Shown in pieces: positions 41,500-50,914 of a DNA stretch of 64,000 nt (position 1 is its first letter; every line of letters starts with the position of its first letter). The DNA is from DUVY01 sp036562755 (GTDB lineage Bacteria; Bacillota; Clostridia; Christensenellales; DUVY01). The DNA lies in assembly GCA_036562755.1 (NCBI GenBank), contig DATCJN010000026.1:1-64000 (forward strand), in the 5' to 3' direction. The notes below the pieces were generated by a model. That model saw only the letters and a list, made by a program, of their open reading frames with translations, made no database searches and was not told the origin of the DNA. The position numbers were made by a program, and so were the translations under genes.

Positions 41500-42771
41500 T
41501 TAATATCCTTCAAACGGGTTATCGTTATTCTTATTTATATTATTGTCTTTATCCTTATTCTCGTATTCTTCGCCAAACACTGTAGGCGGAGGCGTAGGTT
41601 TTATGGTTATTACGGGAACGGGATAGCGGATATTATAATTTTTGGAGATTAAGAATACAACGGCAATCATAATCACGATAAGCCCCAGCTTGACATAGGC
41701 CATAAGGCTGGTATTTATAAGCCAGTTGTAATTGGGCTTTTGGGCGGCGCTTTTTTCCATAGTTTTAACAAAATCCGCGTCCATAAGAGTATAAAATACT
41801 ATATTAGCTGCCGCATTCATTTTTTGAACGAAACTGTCGCCGTAAAGTTCCCTTAATGTCTCGCGGTTGTCGTCCTTAGTATAGATTATGGACGGATTTT
41901 TTTCGGACTCCACCATGCCGATTTTATTATTGGTATCCCAGTTGCGCGAAAAGAAGAATGCGCTGTTTATACCCGCCGATAAAAAGTAATAATTTGAACT
42001 GTTTATTCCATAGTGCATATAAGGGAAGGATGGCGTTGGAATTGACGCGGTCTTTTTGTTGGCGGGCGGAAGCCTTAAAGGTAGGTTGTTTTTATCAGCG
42101 ATTTCTTTTATATATTTTTCATGGACAGTCGATAATTCGTCGCAATATAGATACAAATAATCCCCGCCGCCTATGCAGTCCAGGTTAACCGCCAATAGCG
42201 TGTTATCTATTTCTTTGGGCAGCATATTTTTCACATAATAATTGGCGCCGTATAAGCCTACCTCGTCCGCGCCTAGCGCCACAAAGACTAGATTAAAATC
42301 TATGTTTAGATTGTCTTGTTCCTTTAATTCTCCAAATCGGCTGGCCAAGCTCAACATTACTCCCACGCCGGAGCCGTTGTTATACGCGCCCTCCGCTCCA
42401 AAGCCTTCAATATCGTCAGAGCCGTAATAGTTATCGTAATGCGCGCAAATAATAACTTGCTTTTGCTTACCTAAGTCTAGTTTGCCAATGACATTTTGGG
42501 ATGAAACCTTTTTGCCGTTGAATTCAATGTCAAAGGTTTGTGTTTTGGTCTCTAATCCGAAGGATTCAAATTCTTGGGCGATCCATTCTGCAGCCTTCTT
42601 TTCGTCGTCAGAAAAGCTCGTGCGTTTGGGGCAATTGTCCAAAAAACTGTTCATAAACTCTTCCGCATCCGAAATAGGCGACGATTGCGCGATAACATTT
42701 TTAGGCAACCAAAACGAAATCGCAATTATAAATGTTAACATCAACGCTAAAGCGCATGTAATTTTTTTCAT
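41500..42771 (-). CDS. Membrane-anchored M28-like peptidase with altered metal ligands
   Basis: The N-terminus has a signal/anchor helix (about 5-25), and a second helix lies near residues 350-375, with a charged Asn/Lys tail after it. The M28 fold is recognisable: His111 in CAHYDNYY, NNGSGVGVML where DDN/DNxSG is expected (bridging Asp becomes Asn131), GADEVGLYG where AEExGL is usual, Asp198 in NLDCIGG, and near residue 290 an IYTKDDN segment where the ligand His of YHTxxD is normally found. Two of five usual zinc ligands are therefore changed. It may be a pseudoenzyme or bind other metals. It overlaps the upstream membrane-protein gene by 4 bp (ATGA). Confidence 0.82.
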   Translation of the reverse strand: MKKITCALALMLTFIIAISFWLPKNVIAQSSPISDAEEFMNSFLDNCPKRTSFSDDEKKAAEWIAQEFESFGLETKTQTFDIEFNGKKVSSQNVIGKLDLGKQKQVIICAHYDNYYGSDDIEGFGAEGAYNNGSGVGVMLSLASRFGELKEQDNLNIDFNLVFVALGADEVGLYGANYYVKNMLPKEIDNTLLAVNLDCIGGGDYLYLYCDELSTVHEKYIKEIADKNNLPLRLPPANKKTASIPTPSFPYMHYGINSSNYYFLSAGINSAFFFSRNWDTNNKIGMVESEKNPSIIYTKDDNRETLRELYGDSFVQKMNAAANIVFYTLMDADFVKTMEKSAAQKPNYNWLINTSLMAYVKLGLIVIMIAVVFLISKNYNIRYPVPVITIKPTPPPTVFGEEYENKDKDNNINKNNDNPFEGY

Positions 42772-43334
42772 AGCAAGCCTCCAAACGCAGCAAATAATCC
42801 GATCGCCGTGCTGATACCGTGATAGAAGAAGAAAATACTCGCTACCGCTTTTAACGCTCTAGCCCATAAGAAATTGGGCAAAAGTCTTCTGGACAGCAGG
42901 TAATAAGTCATATACAAAAACAAAGCGCTTACGATAAAATCAAACAGCGCGCCCCAAACTTGCAAGAGCGGGAAGAAAAAGTATGATATATGAAACGCGC
43001 CCAGTATCAGATAACATACAGAGAATGTCACCCGGGTATAGTGATATGTTGTTTCTCTGTTTATTATGGGCAACTGTAGTCTTACAAAATAAACTATTAC
43101 GCGCATAGCAAGCTCAAAAATAGCAAGATTGACAAGCCCCAAAAAGATATAAAACCACCAGCCAAAAATTTCGGCTGAGCGGCCTATTTGTCCCCAGCTC
43201 ATCATATAAAACAACATTATCTTGTCTTGAGAGTCATACAGCGAAGAAAAGATAATTCCAACTCCCAGCATTATGACGCCTAAATAGACCGGTATCTTGT
43301 CGATTAGACTGTTGACCTTTTTCGCAAATTCCAT
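42768..43334 (-). CDS. Membrane protein with four to five helices, unknown
   Basis: This 188-residue hydrophobic protein has helices at about 16-32, 60-82, 103-125, 130-150 and 165-185. It carries many aromatic residues (FGWWFYIFLG, FHISYFFFPLL). I recognise no domain or catalytic motif. It overlaps the M28-like gene by 4 bp and lies seven bases after holA, so it is part of the comEC row. It may form a complex with the M28-like membrane protein. Confidence 0.65.
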   Translation of the reverse strand: MEFAKKVNSLIDKIPVYLGVIMLGVGIIFSSLYDSQDKIMLFYMMSWGQIGRSAEIFGWWFYIFLGLVNLAIFELAMRVIVYFVRLQLPIINRETTYHYTRVTFSVCYLILGAFHISYFFFPLLQVWGALFDFIVSALFLYMTYYLLSRRLLPNFLWARALKAVASIFFFYHGISTAIGLFAAFGGLL

Positions 43335-43341
43335 AATTCAC

Positions 43342-44304
43342 CTAAACATTTATTATATTAATTATAACCTTATCCGCGGCCGTTTTTTTATCTATTTTGC
43401 CGCTTTTTATAGAATAATCCATCAAGTGCAGCATATCGCAAATTTTTTTAAGCTTGACCGCGCCAAACTTTTTGGAATTGGCTTCCAGATATTTAAAAGC
43501 GTATTGATTAACGCCAAGTTTTTTGTATAATTCAGGGTCGTTTTTATTTACCGCCGCGTATAATAACTTTCTAAAATATAAATATACCGAACCTATTAAA
43601 TATACATCGTCGGTCTCATGTGAAAGGCTGTTCCAAACTCTAAAAGCCTGGTCGGGATTTTTTTCGGCTAGGCAGTTAGTCAATTCATAAATCTTATATT
43701 CTTCGTCCTTTACGGCTAAATCTTCAACGTCCTGTCTGGTAATTTTTTCATTGGGCTTATAGGATAATATTTTATCCAGTTCGGTGTTGATTCTGGATAA
43801 ATCCCTTGAACAATAATTTATTAAAGTATCTATCGCAGCCTTTTCGATTTTGTCTTGACAGCGGCTTTTTATAAATTTCTCTAGTTCCAGGTTTTCCAGT
43901 TTGGAGCAATCTATAACTTGGGCGTAGGCCTTAGCTTTGGAGAAAAAGTCGCTCTCGTCGGACACAAGCACCAAGATCGAGCTGGGATTGGGATCTTTTA
44001 GATATTCCAAAATGGGCTTTCCGGTATTTTTCGCGCCGCCGTTATTAACGGGCTTGGTAGTGGAAAATTCCATTGCCACGACTACTCTATAATCCGAACC
44101 CCAGGGTAAAATTTTAAGGGCGTTGACTATATTATCTTCGCGCTCGTTTTCTTGAAAGACTACGCTGTTAAGCTCAGGAGTAGATACGATAGAGCAAAAC
44201 ATATCCACGGCCGAATTTATCAGCCAGCGGTCGTCGCCTTGAAGGATATAACAGGGCGCGTATTTTCCGCCCTTTAGATGCGAGCTTAATGCGTTGTATT
44301 TCAT
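43342..44304 (-). CDS. holA: DNA polymerase III delta subunit (HolA), clamp-loader core
   Basis: This 320-residue delta subunit has the typical N-terminal ILQGDDRWLINSAVDMF, the mid-region RVVVAMEFS and a low overall conservation with a C-terminal helical collar domain (FKYLEANSKKFGAVKLKKI). It opens the sliding clamp ring at the replication fork. In many Firmicutes holA lies directly after comEC and near rpsT. Here it is two genes from comEC and about 7 kb from rpsT. It overlaps the upstream 168-residue gene by 4 bp (ATGA). Confidence 0.92.
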   Translation of the reverse strand: MKYNALSSHLKGGKYAPCYILQGDDRWLINSAVDMFCSIVSTPELNSVVFQENEREDNIVNALKILPWGSDYRVVVAMEFSTTKPVNNGGAKNTGKPILEYLKDPNPSSILVLVSDESDFFSKAKAYAQVIDCSKLENLELEKFIKSRCQDKIEKAAIDTLINYCSRDLSRINTELDKILSYKPNEKITRQDVEDLAVKDEEYKIYELTNCLAEKNPDQAFRVWNSLSHETDDVYLIGSVYLYFRKLLYAAVNKNDPELYKKLGVNQYAFKYLEANSKKFGAVKLKKICDMLHLMDYSIKSGKIDKKTAADKVIINIINV

Positions 44305-44807
44305 CTTATGACCTTATTCTTTAATTCTAAAATATATTTCTTAAAATAGTTTGTCATTTTGGATAATATTATGTTTATTGCCAAAACATAGCAAGAAATA
44401 GCCACAGGGATAAGGCTTATAAGCCCTCTTAGGATATAATTCATCGAGCCCCAGCCGAAGATTGCGGCAATATTAAATATTTTGAGCAGGATCAATAAGC
44501 CGCTTAAAAAATGTTTTATATTTTTGTTTTTTATCCGACCTGAAAAAAGCAATAGACCAAAGGCATAAAGCACGGTTATTACCCTTAACGCCCAAGTAAG
44601 CGCGGCAAGCGTAATCAATTTTTTGTCGCCAAAAGCGTTTTTAAAAGTCAGAATCTCAAACAATATCATTAAAAGGGATAGTAAAAAAATAACGAGTCCT
44701 GAAATAATTTTAAGCCTTCTTAGCTTTTTGATTGCGTTTTCTTTTAACGAAATTGCTTTTTCTTTTAATTCAAAAATCGGCGTAATAACCATACCCTGCT
44801 TTATCAC
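44301..44807 (-). CDS. Membrane protein with three to four helices, unknown
   Basis: This 168-residue protein has a basic N-terminus (KEKAISLKENAIKKLRRLK) that could lie on the membrane surface, then helices at about 32-52, 64-85, 100-118 and 125-150 and a basic tail. No family recognised. A GTG at 44807 is the longest start. An ATG five codons later is possible. It links comEC to holA: comEC ends 26 bp upstream, and its own end overlaps holA by 4 bp. Confidence 0.6.
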   Translation of the reverse strand: MIKQGMVITPIFELKEKAISLKENAIKKLRRLKIISGLVIFLLSLLMILFEILTFKNAFGDKKLITLAALTWALRVITVLYAFGLLLFSGRIKNKNIKHFLSGLLILLKIFNIAAIFGWGSMNYILRGLISLIPVAISCYVLAINIILSKMTNYFKKYILELKNKVIR

Positions 44808-44832
44808 AATTTTAACATAAATAAAAGATTAA

Positions 44833-46968
44833 CTAAAGCAAAAAGGTATAATTATCGCTTTCGCTTAGTTTGATAATATTAAGATCGGTATCCTCGCAAT
44901 CAAAAACTAAGAACATATAAAAGTCTATTCCTTTAATGCGCTTATCGCACACCAAAATGTCGCATCCGCCGCTTAAGACGTTTAAGATTTCCAAATTATC
45001 CTCGTCAAACACCAAAGGATACAAAAATTTTTTGCCGCCGACAAGGACGCTCGTGCCCAGCCTTATATTATTATAGCTATAAGAAAATACTTCCAAACCG
45101 CTGATTTTATAATTGATTTCGTCAAAAATTTGGATAACGTCGATTTTGGATTGAACTTCTATCTCGTCGCACAAAGCCCAGTCGTCAGTCACTATGGCTA
45201 TTTTATCGGGGCGGAAATCTTTGGCTAGACTTATAACGGCTTGAGGATGTCTGGGCGAAGAGGTTATGATTATGTAATCAATTTTTCGGATTTTTTGCTT
45301 GATTAGCTCTTTTTTTATCTTTGAATAATTATACTGATTAACTTCGCCTATTAAATATTTTGAGTTATCCTGGACGGCCAGCCCCGCGGAGCCTACGGGT
45401 ATGGCATAAGCCGTGAAAAAATCTTGTGCGTATGTAACGGGGATATTGCTAAAAACCGCGGACATCGCCAGACAAACAGTCAAAGCCAAATAAGCTAACG
45501 CCTTAAATTTTTTGCCAAGATTGACATGCCCGCCCAAGACAAACGCGATTAAATAATATAAAGCCGAAAAAGCGCCTAATGAAAAAATAATAAATTCAGA
45601 ATAAGGCAAACCGCTTATCAATCTTGTAAGAGTGTTTATGATTTTAAGCCCCCAACCAATCGGAATAACCAAAAACGCCGTAAATGGCAGGATAATAGAT
45701 ATTAGGCACGCCGCGAATAAAGCTATAAAGACAATGTTTATTAAAGGCAGCAAAACCAAGTTAGATACCAAAGAATAAACCGAAAACGAATTAAAGAAAT
45801 GCGCCATTAAAGGATAGACGCCGATATTTGCCGACAAGGTCATAGCCAAAAGTTGAGAGATTTTGGCGCCTATCTTGCTTTTTAGTATCTTATTAAATAC
45901 TTTTACTAAGGAAGAATAAAGGCATATTATGCAAAACATAGAAGCGAAGGATAACAAAAAGGAAAGATTATAAATATACAACGGTCTAAAGATAAGCATC
46001 AATATGCCAGCAAACCCCAAGCTGTTTAGAGAATCCGGTCTATATCCGAAAGTCTTGCAAAAAATCATAATAATGCCCATTATGCCCGCCCGTAAAACTG
46101 AGGGCGCAAATCCGCACAAGGCGCAATAAAAAGCGATAAACAGGCTCAATATGATTAATTTTAAAAATCTATGACCTTTAATGCGGGATAAAGCGGCGTT
46201 TAAGCACAAAATCAAAAAGCTGATGTTTAACCCCGACACCGCTAAGACGTGGGCAAGTCCAGCCGTTTTGTAGCTGTTATAGATATCGCCGGAAATATAA
46301 TCTCTGTTGCCCGTTATCATCGCGTAAGCAATGCTTGAAGCGTCTTTATCGGGGATATTAAAGGTAATCTCCTTTATTTTGTATCTTATGCCGGACAAAA
46401 CATCGGGCCTGCCGCCATAACGCCTTACGTCAAATTCGGCGCATTTTAGGATATATTTAATATTTTCGTGATAGTTATAATGCTCAACACCGCCGGAGGC
46501 TATTAAATCAAGTGAGATTAGTTCGCCTTCATAAATTAACAGCTTGTCCCCCGCCCGCAAGTTATACAGGTAGCTTTGCTCGTCTAACGTTATATAAGCC
46601 AAAACTTTGCCCTTAATTTTTTGCCCGTTGACCTTTATGTCCTTGCCCAGAACTGTCAATTGGTTTTGCTCTTCGATTATCTGGTCAGTAAGAGTAAAAA
46701 TTATTTGGCCTTTTTTATCTTCGCCTTTCCAAAAGAAAAAAGTATAAAGAGTAGAAACAGCGCAAATCAACGACAAGACCAAAGCAATTATTAAATAAGG
46801 GCGGTTATTATCGCAAAAGACAATGAGGATAAACGCGGCGCAAACGACTGCAAAACTTGCCGCCGACCAAAAGTAATTTCGGCGAACTATCTCGCATATT
46901 CCTAGTATTAGCGCACCTAATAATACGCTCAAAAAGAATAAAAAACGAAAGTTAATGACTTTTTTCAT
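44833..46968 (-). CDS. comEC: ComEC/Rec2-like DNA-uptake channel with degenerate C-terminal domain
   Basis: This 711-residue membrane protein has an N-terminal OB-like region (DUF4131-type), then the competence channel domain with the signature GLAHVLAVSGLNISFLI near residues 238-254 and the run of membrane helices to about 500. The remainder should be a metallo-beta-lactamase-like domain that, in other ComEC proteins, carries an HxHxDH motif. Here the corresponding strand reads IDYIIITSSPRHPQ and no HxHxDH exists. The channel may still work, but nuclease activity of that domain is unlikely. First gene of the row to M28. Confidence 0.92.
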   Translation of the reverse strand: MKKVINFRFLFFLSVLLGALILGICEIVRRNYFWSAASFAVVCAAFILIVFCDNNRPYLIIALVLSLICAVSTLYTFFFWKGEDKKGQIIFTLTDQIIEEQNQLTVLGKDIKVNGQKIKGKVLAYITLDEQSYLYNLRAGDKLLIYEGELISLDLIASGGVEHYNYHENIKYILKCAEFDVRRYGGRPDVLSGIRYKIKEITFNIPDKDASSIAYAMITGNRDYISGDIYNSYKTAGLAHVLAVSGLNISFLILCLNAALSRIKGHRFLKLIILSLFIAFYCALCGFAPSVLRAGIMGIIMIFCKTFGYRPDSLNSLGFAGILMLIFRPLYIYNLSFLLSFASMFCIICLYSSLVKVFNKILKSKIGAKISQLLAMTLSANIGVYPLMAHFFNSFSVYSLVSNLVLLPLINIVFIALFAACLISIILPFTAFLVIPIGWGLKIINTLTRLISGLPYSEFIIFSLGAFSALYYLIAFVLGGHVNLGKKFKALAYLALTVCLAMSAVFSNIPVTYAQDFFTAYAIPVGSAGLAVQDNSKYLIGEVNQYNYSKIKKELIKQKIRKIDYIIITSSPRHPQAVISLAKDFRPDKIAIVTDDWALCDEIEVQSKIDVIQIFDEINYKISGLEVFSYSYNNIRLGTSVLVGGKKFLYPLVFDEDNLEILNVLSGGCDILVCDKRIKGIDFYMFLVFDCEDTDLNIIKLSESDNYTFLL

Positions 46969-47044
46969 TTTTTGACAAAATTTCTTATTAAAAAATTATG
47001 CACAAAAATATGTTTAAAACAAATAAATAGTTAGGAGCAAGATA

Positions 47045-48559
47045 ATTAAGGATCTACTTAAAACCACCTTAACCATAATTTTATTTTCGGTAACGACTAA
47101 GGTAATAGGGTTTTTCTTCAGATGGTATCTATCCAGAACGCTGGGCGCCGAGATGATGGGCGTCTACCAGGTAGCGTTTTCTGTTTTTATTGTTTTTTTA
47201 GTAATGGTTACCAGCGGTATCCCCATTACCGTTACGGCGTTGACCGCGCGCTCTCAATTTGACGGCAGCATTAATCAAGGCTCTACGGTGAGCGCGGCGG
47301 TTTTGATTAACATAATTATCAGTCTTTTAGCCGTATTTATTGTCTTGTTTTTTGAAAATATCTGGCGCTCAATATTTACCAATCCTTTAAGCTACAACAT
47401 CTTGTTGATGCTTATGCCCGCCGTAATTTTTTCGTCCATAGGCGATTCTTATAAAGGCAATGTTTGGGGCAAAAAGCGTTATTTTGCTGTTTCGGGCATC
47501 GAGTTAATAGAACAAACGGTAAGGATACTGATTTGCATAATACTGTTCTTGTTTGCGAAAGACTCTTTTACGCGCGCGAGTCTAGCCGCGCTTTCTTTGT
47601 CGATTGCGTGCGGCGTAAGCGCGTTGATTATGATTTTATATTACCGAAAGCTTGGCGGACGGACGCTTGTTATGGAAGGACATTTAAAAAAAGTCTTTCA
47701 AATGTCCGCTCCCATTACAGTAATGCGGGTAAGCTCCGCTTTGGTAAATTTTTTGATAGCCGTGTTGGTGCCCAATAGATTAATAGCCTCGGGACTGAAT
47801 AATTCGCAAGCTATGGAAGTGTATGGCTCAAGCGTAGGTATGTCTATGGGTTTCTTGTTTGCGCCCATATCGCTTACGGGCGCATTGGCGGTGGCGCTGG
47901 TGCCGCGCCTAAACGAAGAATACGAATGCAAAGACATGGCATGCCTTGGCAACACCGCAAAAAACGCCTTAAATTTTTCCATAATAGTCGCTTTTATTTT
48001 TATTCCTATGTTTTTAACCTTAGGAGACCAAATAGGAGTATTTATCTTTAAAAACCAACTCTCAGGCGAATTTTTAGCAAAATCGGCTATAATAATCATC
48101 GCCTTTACCATAGAGCATATAACCTCGTCAATGATGAATTCTATGGGACTGCAATATAAGGCGTTTATTAATTATTATATAGGCACGGCGCTGCTCGTAA
48201 TTTGCATCTGGTTTTTGACGCCGATATTTAGAATAGACGCGTTAATAATAGGGCTTGGAGTATCCAACACAGTCAGCGCAATATTGCACATTTACCAAAT
48301 CAAAAAATTAACCAATATGAAAATGGATTTTTTAAAAACTTTGGGGCTAAATTTTGCCTTTTTAATTCCCTCTTGCGCGCTTTCGTATTCGCTAAAACTT
48401 CTTCTAAAAGGCGCGCCTGACTTTTGGCGGCTGCTTGTCTGCGCCACAGTCGCGGTATTGTCGATTTTTCTATTAAATATCTGCTTTAATCTCTTAGATT
48501 TTTCGGCCTTCTTTAACTTCAAAAAACCTAAAAAAAGACTTATGGTTATTATAAAATAA
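47045..48559 (+). CDS. spoVB: SpoVB/MurJ-like lipid flippase, apparent non-canonical start codon
   Basis: This is a MOP/MATE-superfamily exporter with 12-14 membrane helices and length 504, close to SpoVB of spore formers (518), which flips lipid-linked precursors for cortex synthesis. The first ATG (47153) would cut off the first helix (RWYLSRTLGAE precedes it in frame, as in SpoVB). The frame is open back to 47027 without ATG, GTG or TTG. AGGAG at 47033-47037 has its optimal spacing to ATT at 47045 (or ATA at 47042), so I start at ATT. Divergent from comEC. A weak TTGACA at 46972 may be its -35 box. Confidence 0.85.
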   Translation: MKDLLKTTLTIILFSVTTKVIGFFFRWYLSRTLGAEMMGVYQVAFSVFIVFLVMVTSGIPITVTALTARSQFDGSINQGSTVSAAVLINIIISLLAVFIVLFFENIWRSIFTNPLSYNILLMLMPAVIFSSIGDSYKGNVWGKKRYFAVSGIELIEQTVRILICIILFLFAKDSFTRASLAALSLSIACGVSALIMILYYRKLGGRTLVMEGHLKKVFQMSAPITVMRVSSALVNFLIAVLVPNRLIASGLNNSQAMEVYGSSVGMSMGFLFAPISLTGALAVALVPRLNEEYECKDMACLGNTAKNALNFSIIVAFIFIPMFLTLGDQIGVFIFKNQLSGEFLAKSAIIIIAFTIEHITSSMMNSMGLQYKAFINYYIGTALLVICIWFLTPIFRIDALIIGLGVSNTVSAILHIYQIKKLTNMKMDFLKTLGLNFAFLIPSCALSYSLKLLLKGAPDFWRLLVCATVAVLSIFLLNICFNLLDFSAFFNFKKPKKRLMVIIK

Positions 48560-48565
48560 CATATA

Positions 48566-48594
48566 TTGCAAAGTATAAGAAAATGGGCTATATT
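48566..48594 (+). promoter_or_regulatory. sigma-A promoter of the cupin gene
   Basis: TTGCAA (48566-48571), a 17-bp spacer and TATATT (48589-48594), 34 bp upstream of the cupin ATG. It separates the cupin from spoVB. Confidence 0.65.
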
Positions 48595-48627
48595 TAAATT
48601 AAGATAAAAAAACACAGGAAAAAGGAT

Positions 48628-48963
48628 ATGAATATTTTAAAAAACATCGAATTTGAAAAGGCTTTGGAACTTGGTTCTTTAGTGGACTATCACGACGGTC
48701 AAGTCGTAAGTCGCACATTGGCTCAAAACAAGCATGTAAGCGTTACTTTGTTTTCGTTTGCTAAGGGCGAAGAAATTTCTTCGCATTCTTCTAGCGGCGA
48801 CGCGCTCGTAACCGTTTTAGAAGGCGAAGCCGAAATCACTATTGGCGACAAAAAGCATATAGTCAAAGGCGGCCAAAGCATAGTTATGCCCGCCCAAGTC
48901 CCTCACGCGCTTTTTGCTAAAGAGCGGTTTAAAATGCTGTTGGTAGTCGTATTCCCCGGTTAA
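48628..48963 (+). CDS. Small cupin-domain protein, unknown substrate
   Basis: A single conserved-barrel cupin fills this 111-residue protein. The two cupin motifs are SHSSSGDALVTVLEGEAEITI (His plus later Glu) and IVMPAQVPHALFAKE, giving a metal site with a His in each. Such stand-alone cupins may bind metals, sugars or small acids, or act as isomerases. No neighbour suggests a pathway. It has its own promoter, a GGAAAAAGG ribosome site and a strong terminator. Confidence 0.85.
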   Translation: MNILKNIEFEKALELGSLVDYHDGQVVSRTLAQNKHVSVTLFSFAKGEEISSHSSSGDALVTVLEGEAEITIGDKKHIVKGGQSIVMPAQVPHALFAKERFKMLLVVVFPG

Positions 48964-48970
48964 TTTTCAT

Positions 48971-48999
48971 AAAAAAAGCGGTTTTTTAAAACCGCTTTT

Positions 49000-49001
<2 letters not shown>
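48971..49001. terminator. Bidirectional terminator between the cupin gene and clpX
   Basis: An AAAAGCGGTTTT arm pairs with its complement (AAAACCGCTTTT) around a 2-base loop between convergent genes. It has long T runs on both strands. Confidence 0.92.
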
Positions 49002-50241
<1,240 letters not shown>

Positions 50242-50243
50242 AG

Positions 50244-50852
50244 TCAGCTCCTTTTTACAAAAATCTTATCGATTAGTCCGTATTTTAACGCCTCTTCGGC
50301 AGACATGTAGTAGTCTCTGTCAATGTCTCTTTCAATTTTGGCGGGCGGTTGGCCGGTTAGCTCGGACATTAGCCTAATCATCTTTTGCTTGATTTTTAAG
50401 ATATGTTCGGCCTGAATAGCTATGTCGCTGGCCTGGCCTTGAGTGCCGCCTAGAGGTTGGTGAATCATTATTTCGCTGTTAGGCAAAGCAAATCTCTTGC
50501 CTTTAGCGCCTGACGCAAGCAAGAACGCTGCCATAGAGGCGGCCATTCCTACGCAAATCGTGCTTACGTCGGGCTTGATATAATTCATAGTGTCAAATAT
50601 AGCCATGCCCGCGGATATACTGCCGCCGGGGCTGTTGATATACAAACAAATGTCTTTATCGATATTTTTTCCTTCCAGGTAAATTAACTGAGCAATTACC
50701 AAATTGGCGGTTACGTCGTTGATTTCGCCGTTTAGGAAAACTATGCGGTCTTCAAGAAGTCTCGAATATATGTCAAAAGATCGCTCGCCCCTTTCCGTCT
50801 GTTCGACGACAATGGGCACTAGACTGTTTTTGACTTGAAAATCTTTATACAT
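50244..50852 (-). CDS. clpP: ClpP, serine protease subunit of Clp proteases
   Basis: This 202-residue peptidase forms a double heptamer. The catalytic serine lies in GMAASMAAFLL near residue 99, the histidine in NSEIMIHQPLGG near 124, and the Asp in the following region. The N-terminus (SLVPIVVEQTERGERSFDIY) is the conserved axial loop segment. The ATG is preceded by AGAGGTAG. Located between tig and clpX with 62 bp to tig, which may carry a promoter, although no clear one is visible. Confidence 0.98.
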   Translation of the reverse strand: MYKDFQVKNSLVPIVVEQTERGERSFDIYSRLLEDRIVFLNGEINDVTANLVIAQLIYLEGKNIDKDICLYINSPGGSISAGMAIFDTMNYIKPDVSTICVGMAASMAAFLLASGAKGKRFALPNSEIMIHQPLGGTQGQASDIAIQAEHILKIKQKMIRLMSELTGQPPAKIERDIDRDYYMSAEEALKYGLIDKIFVKRS

Positions 50853-50914
50853 ATTTCTACCTCTTATATTTTATAACTGTTTTTTCCCAATTATTCTAGA
50901 AAATAAACTCATTA

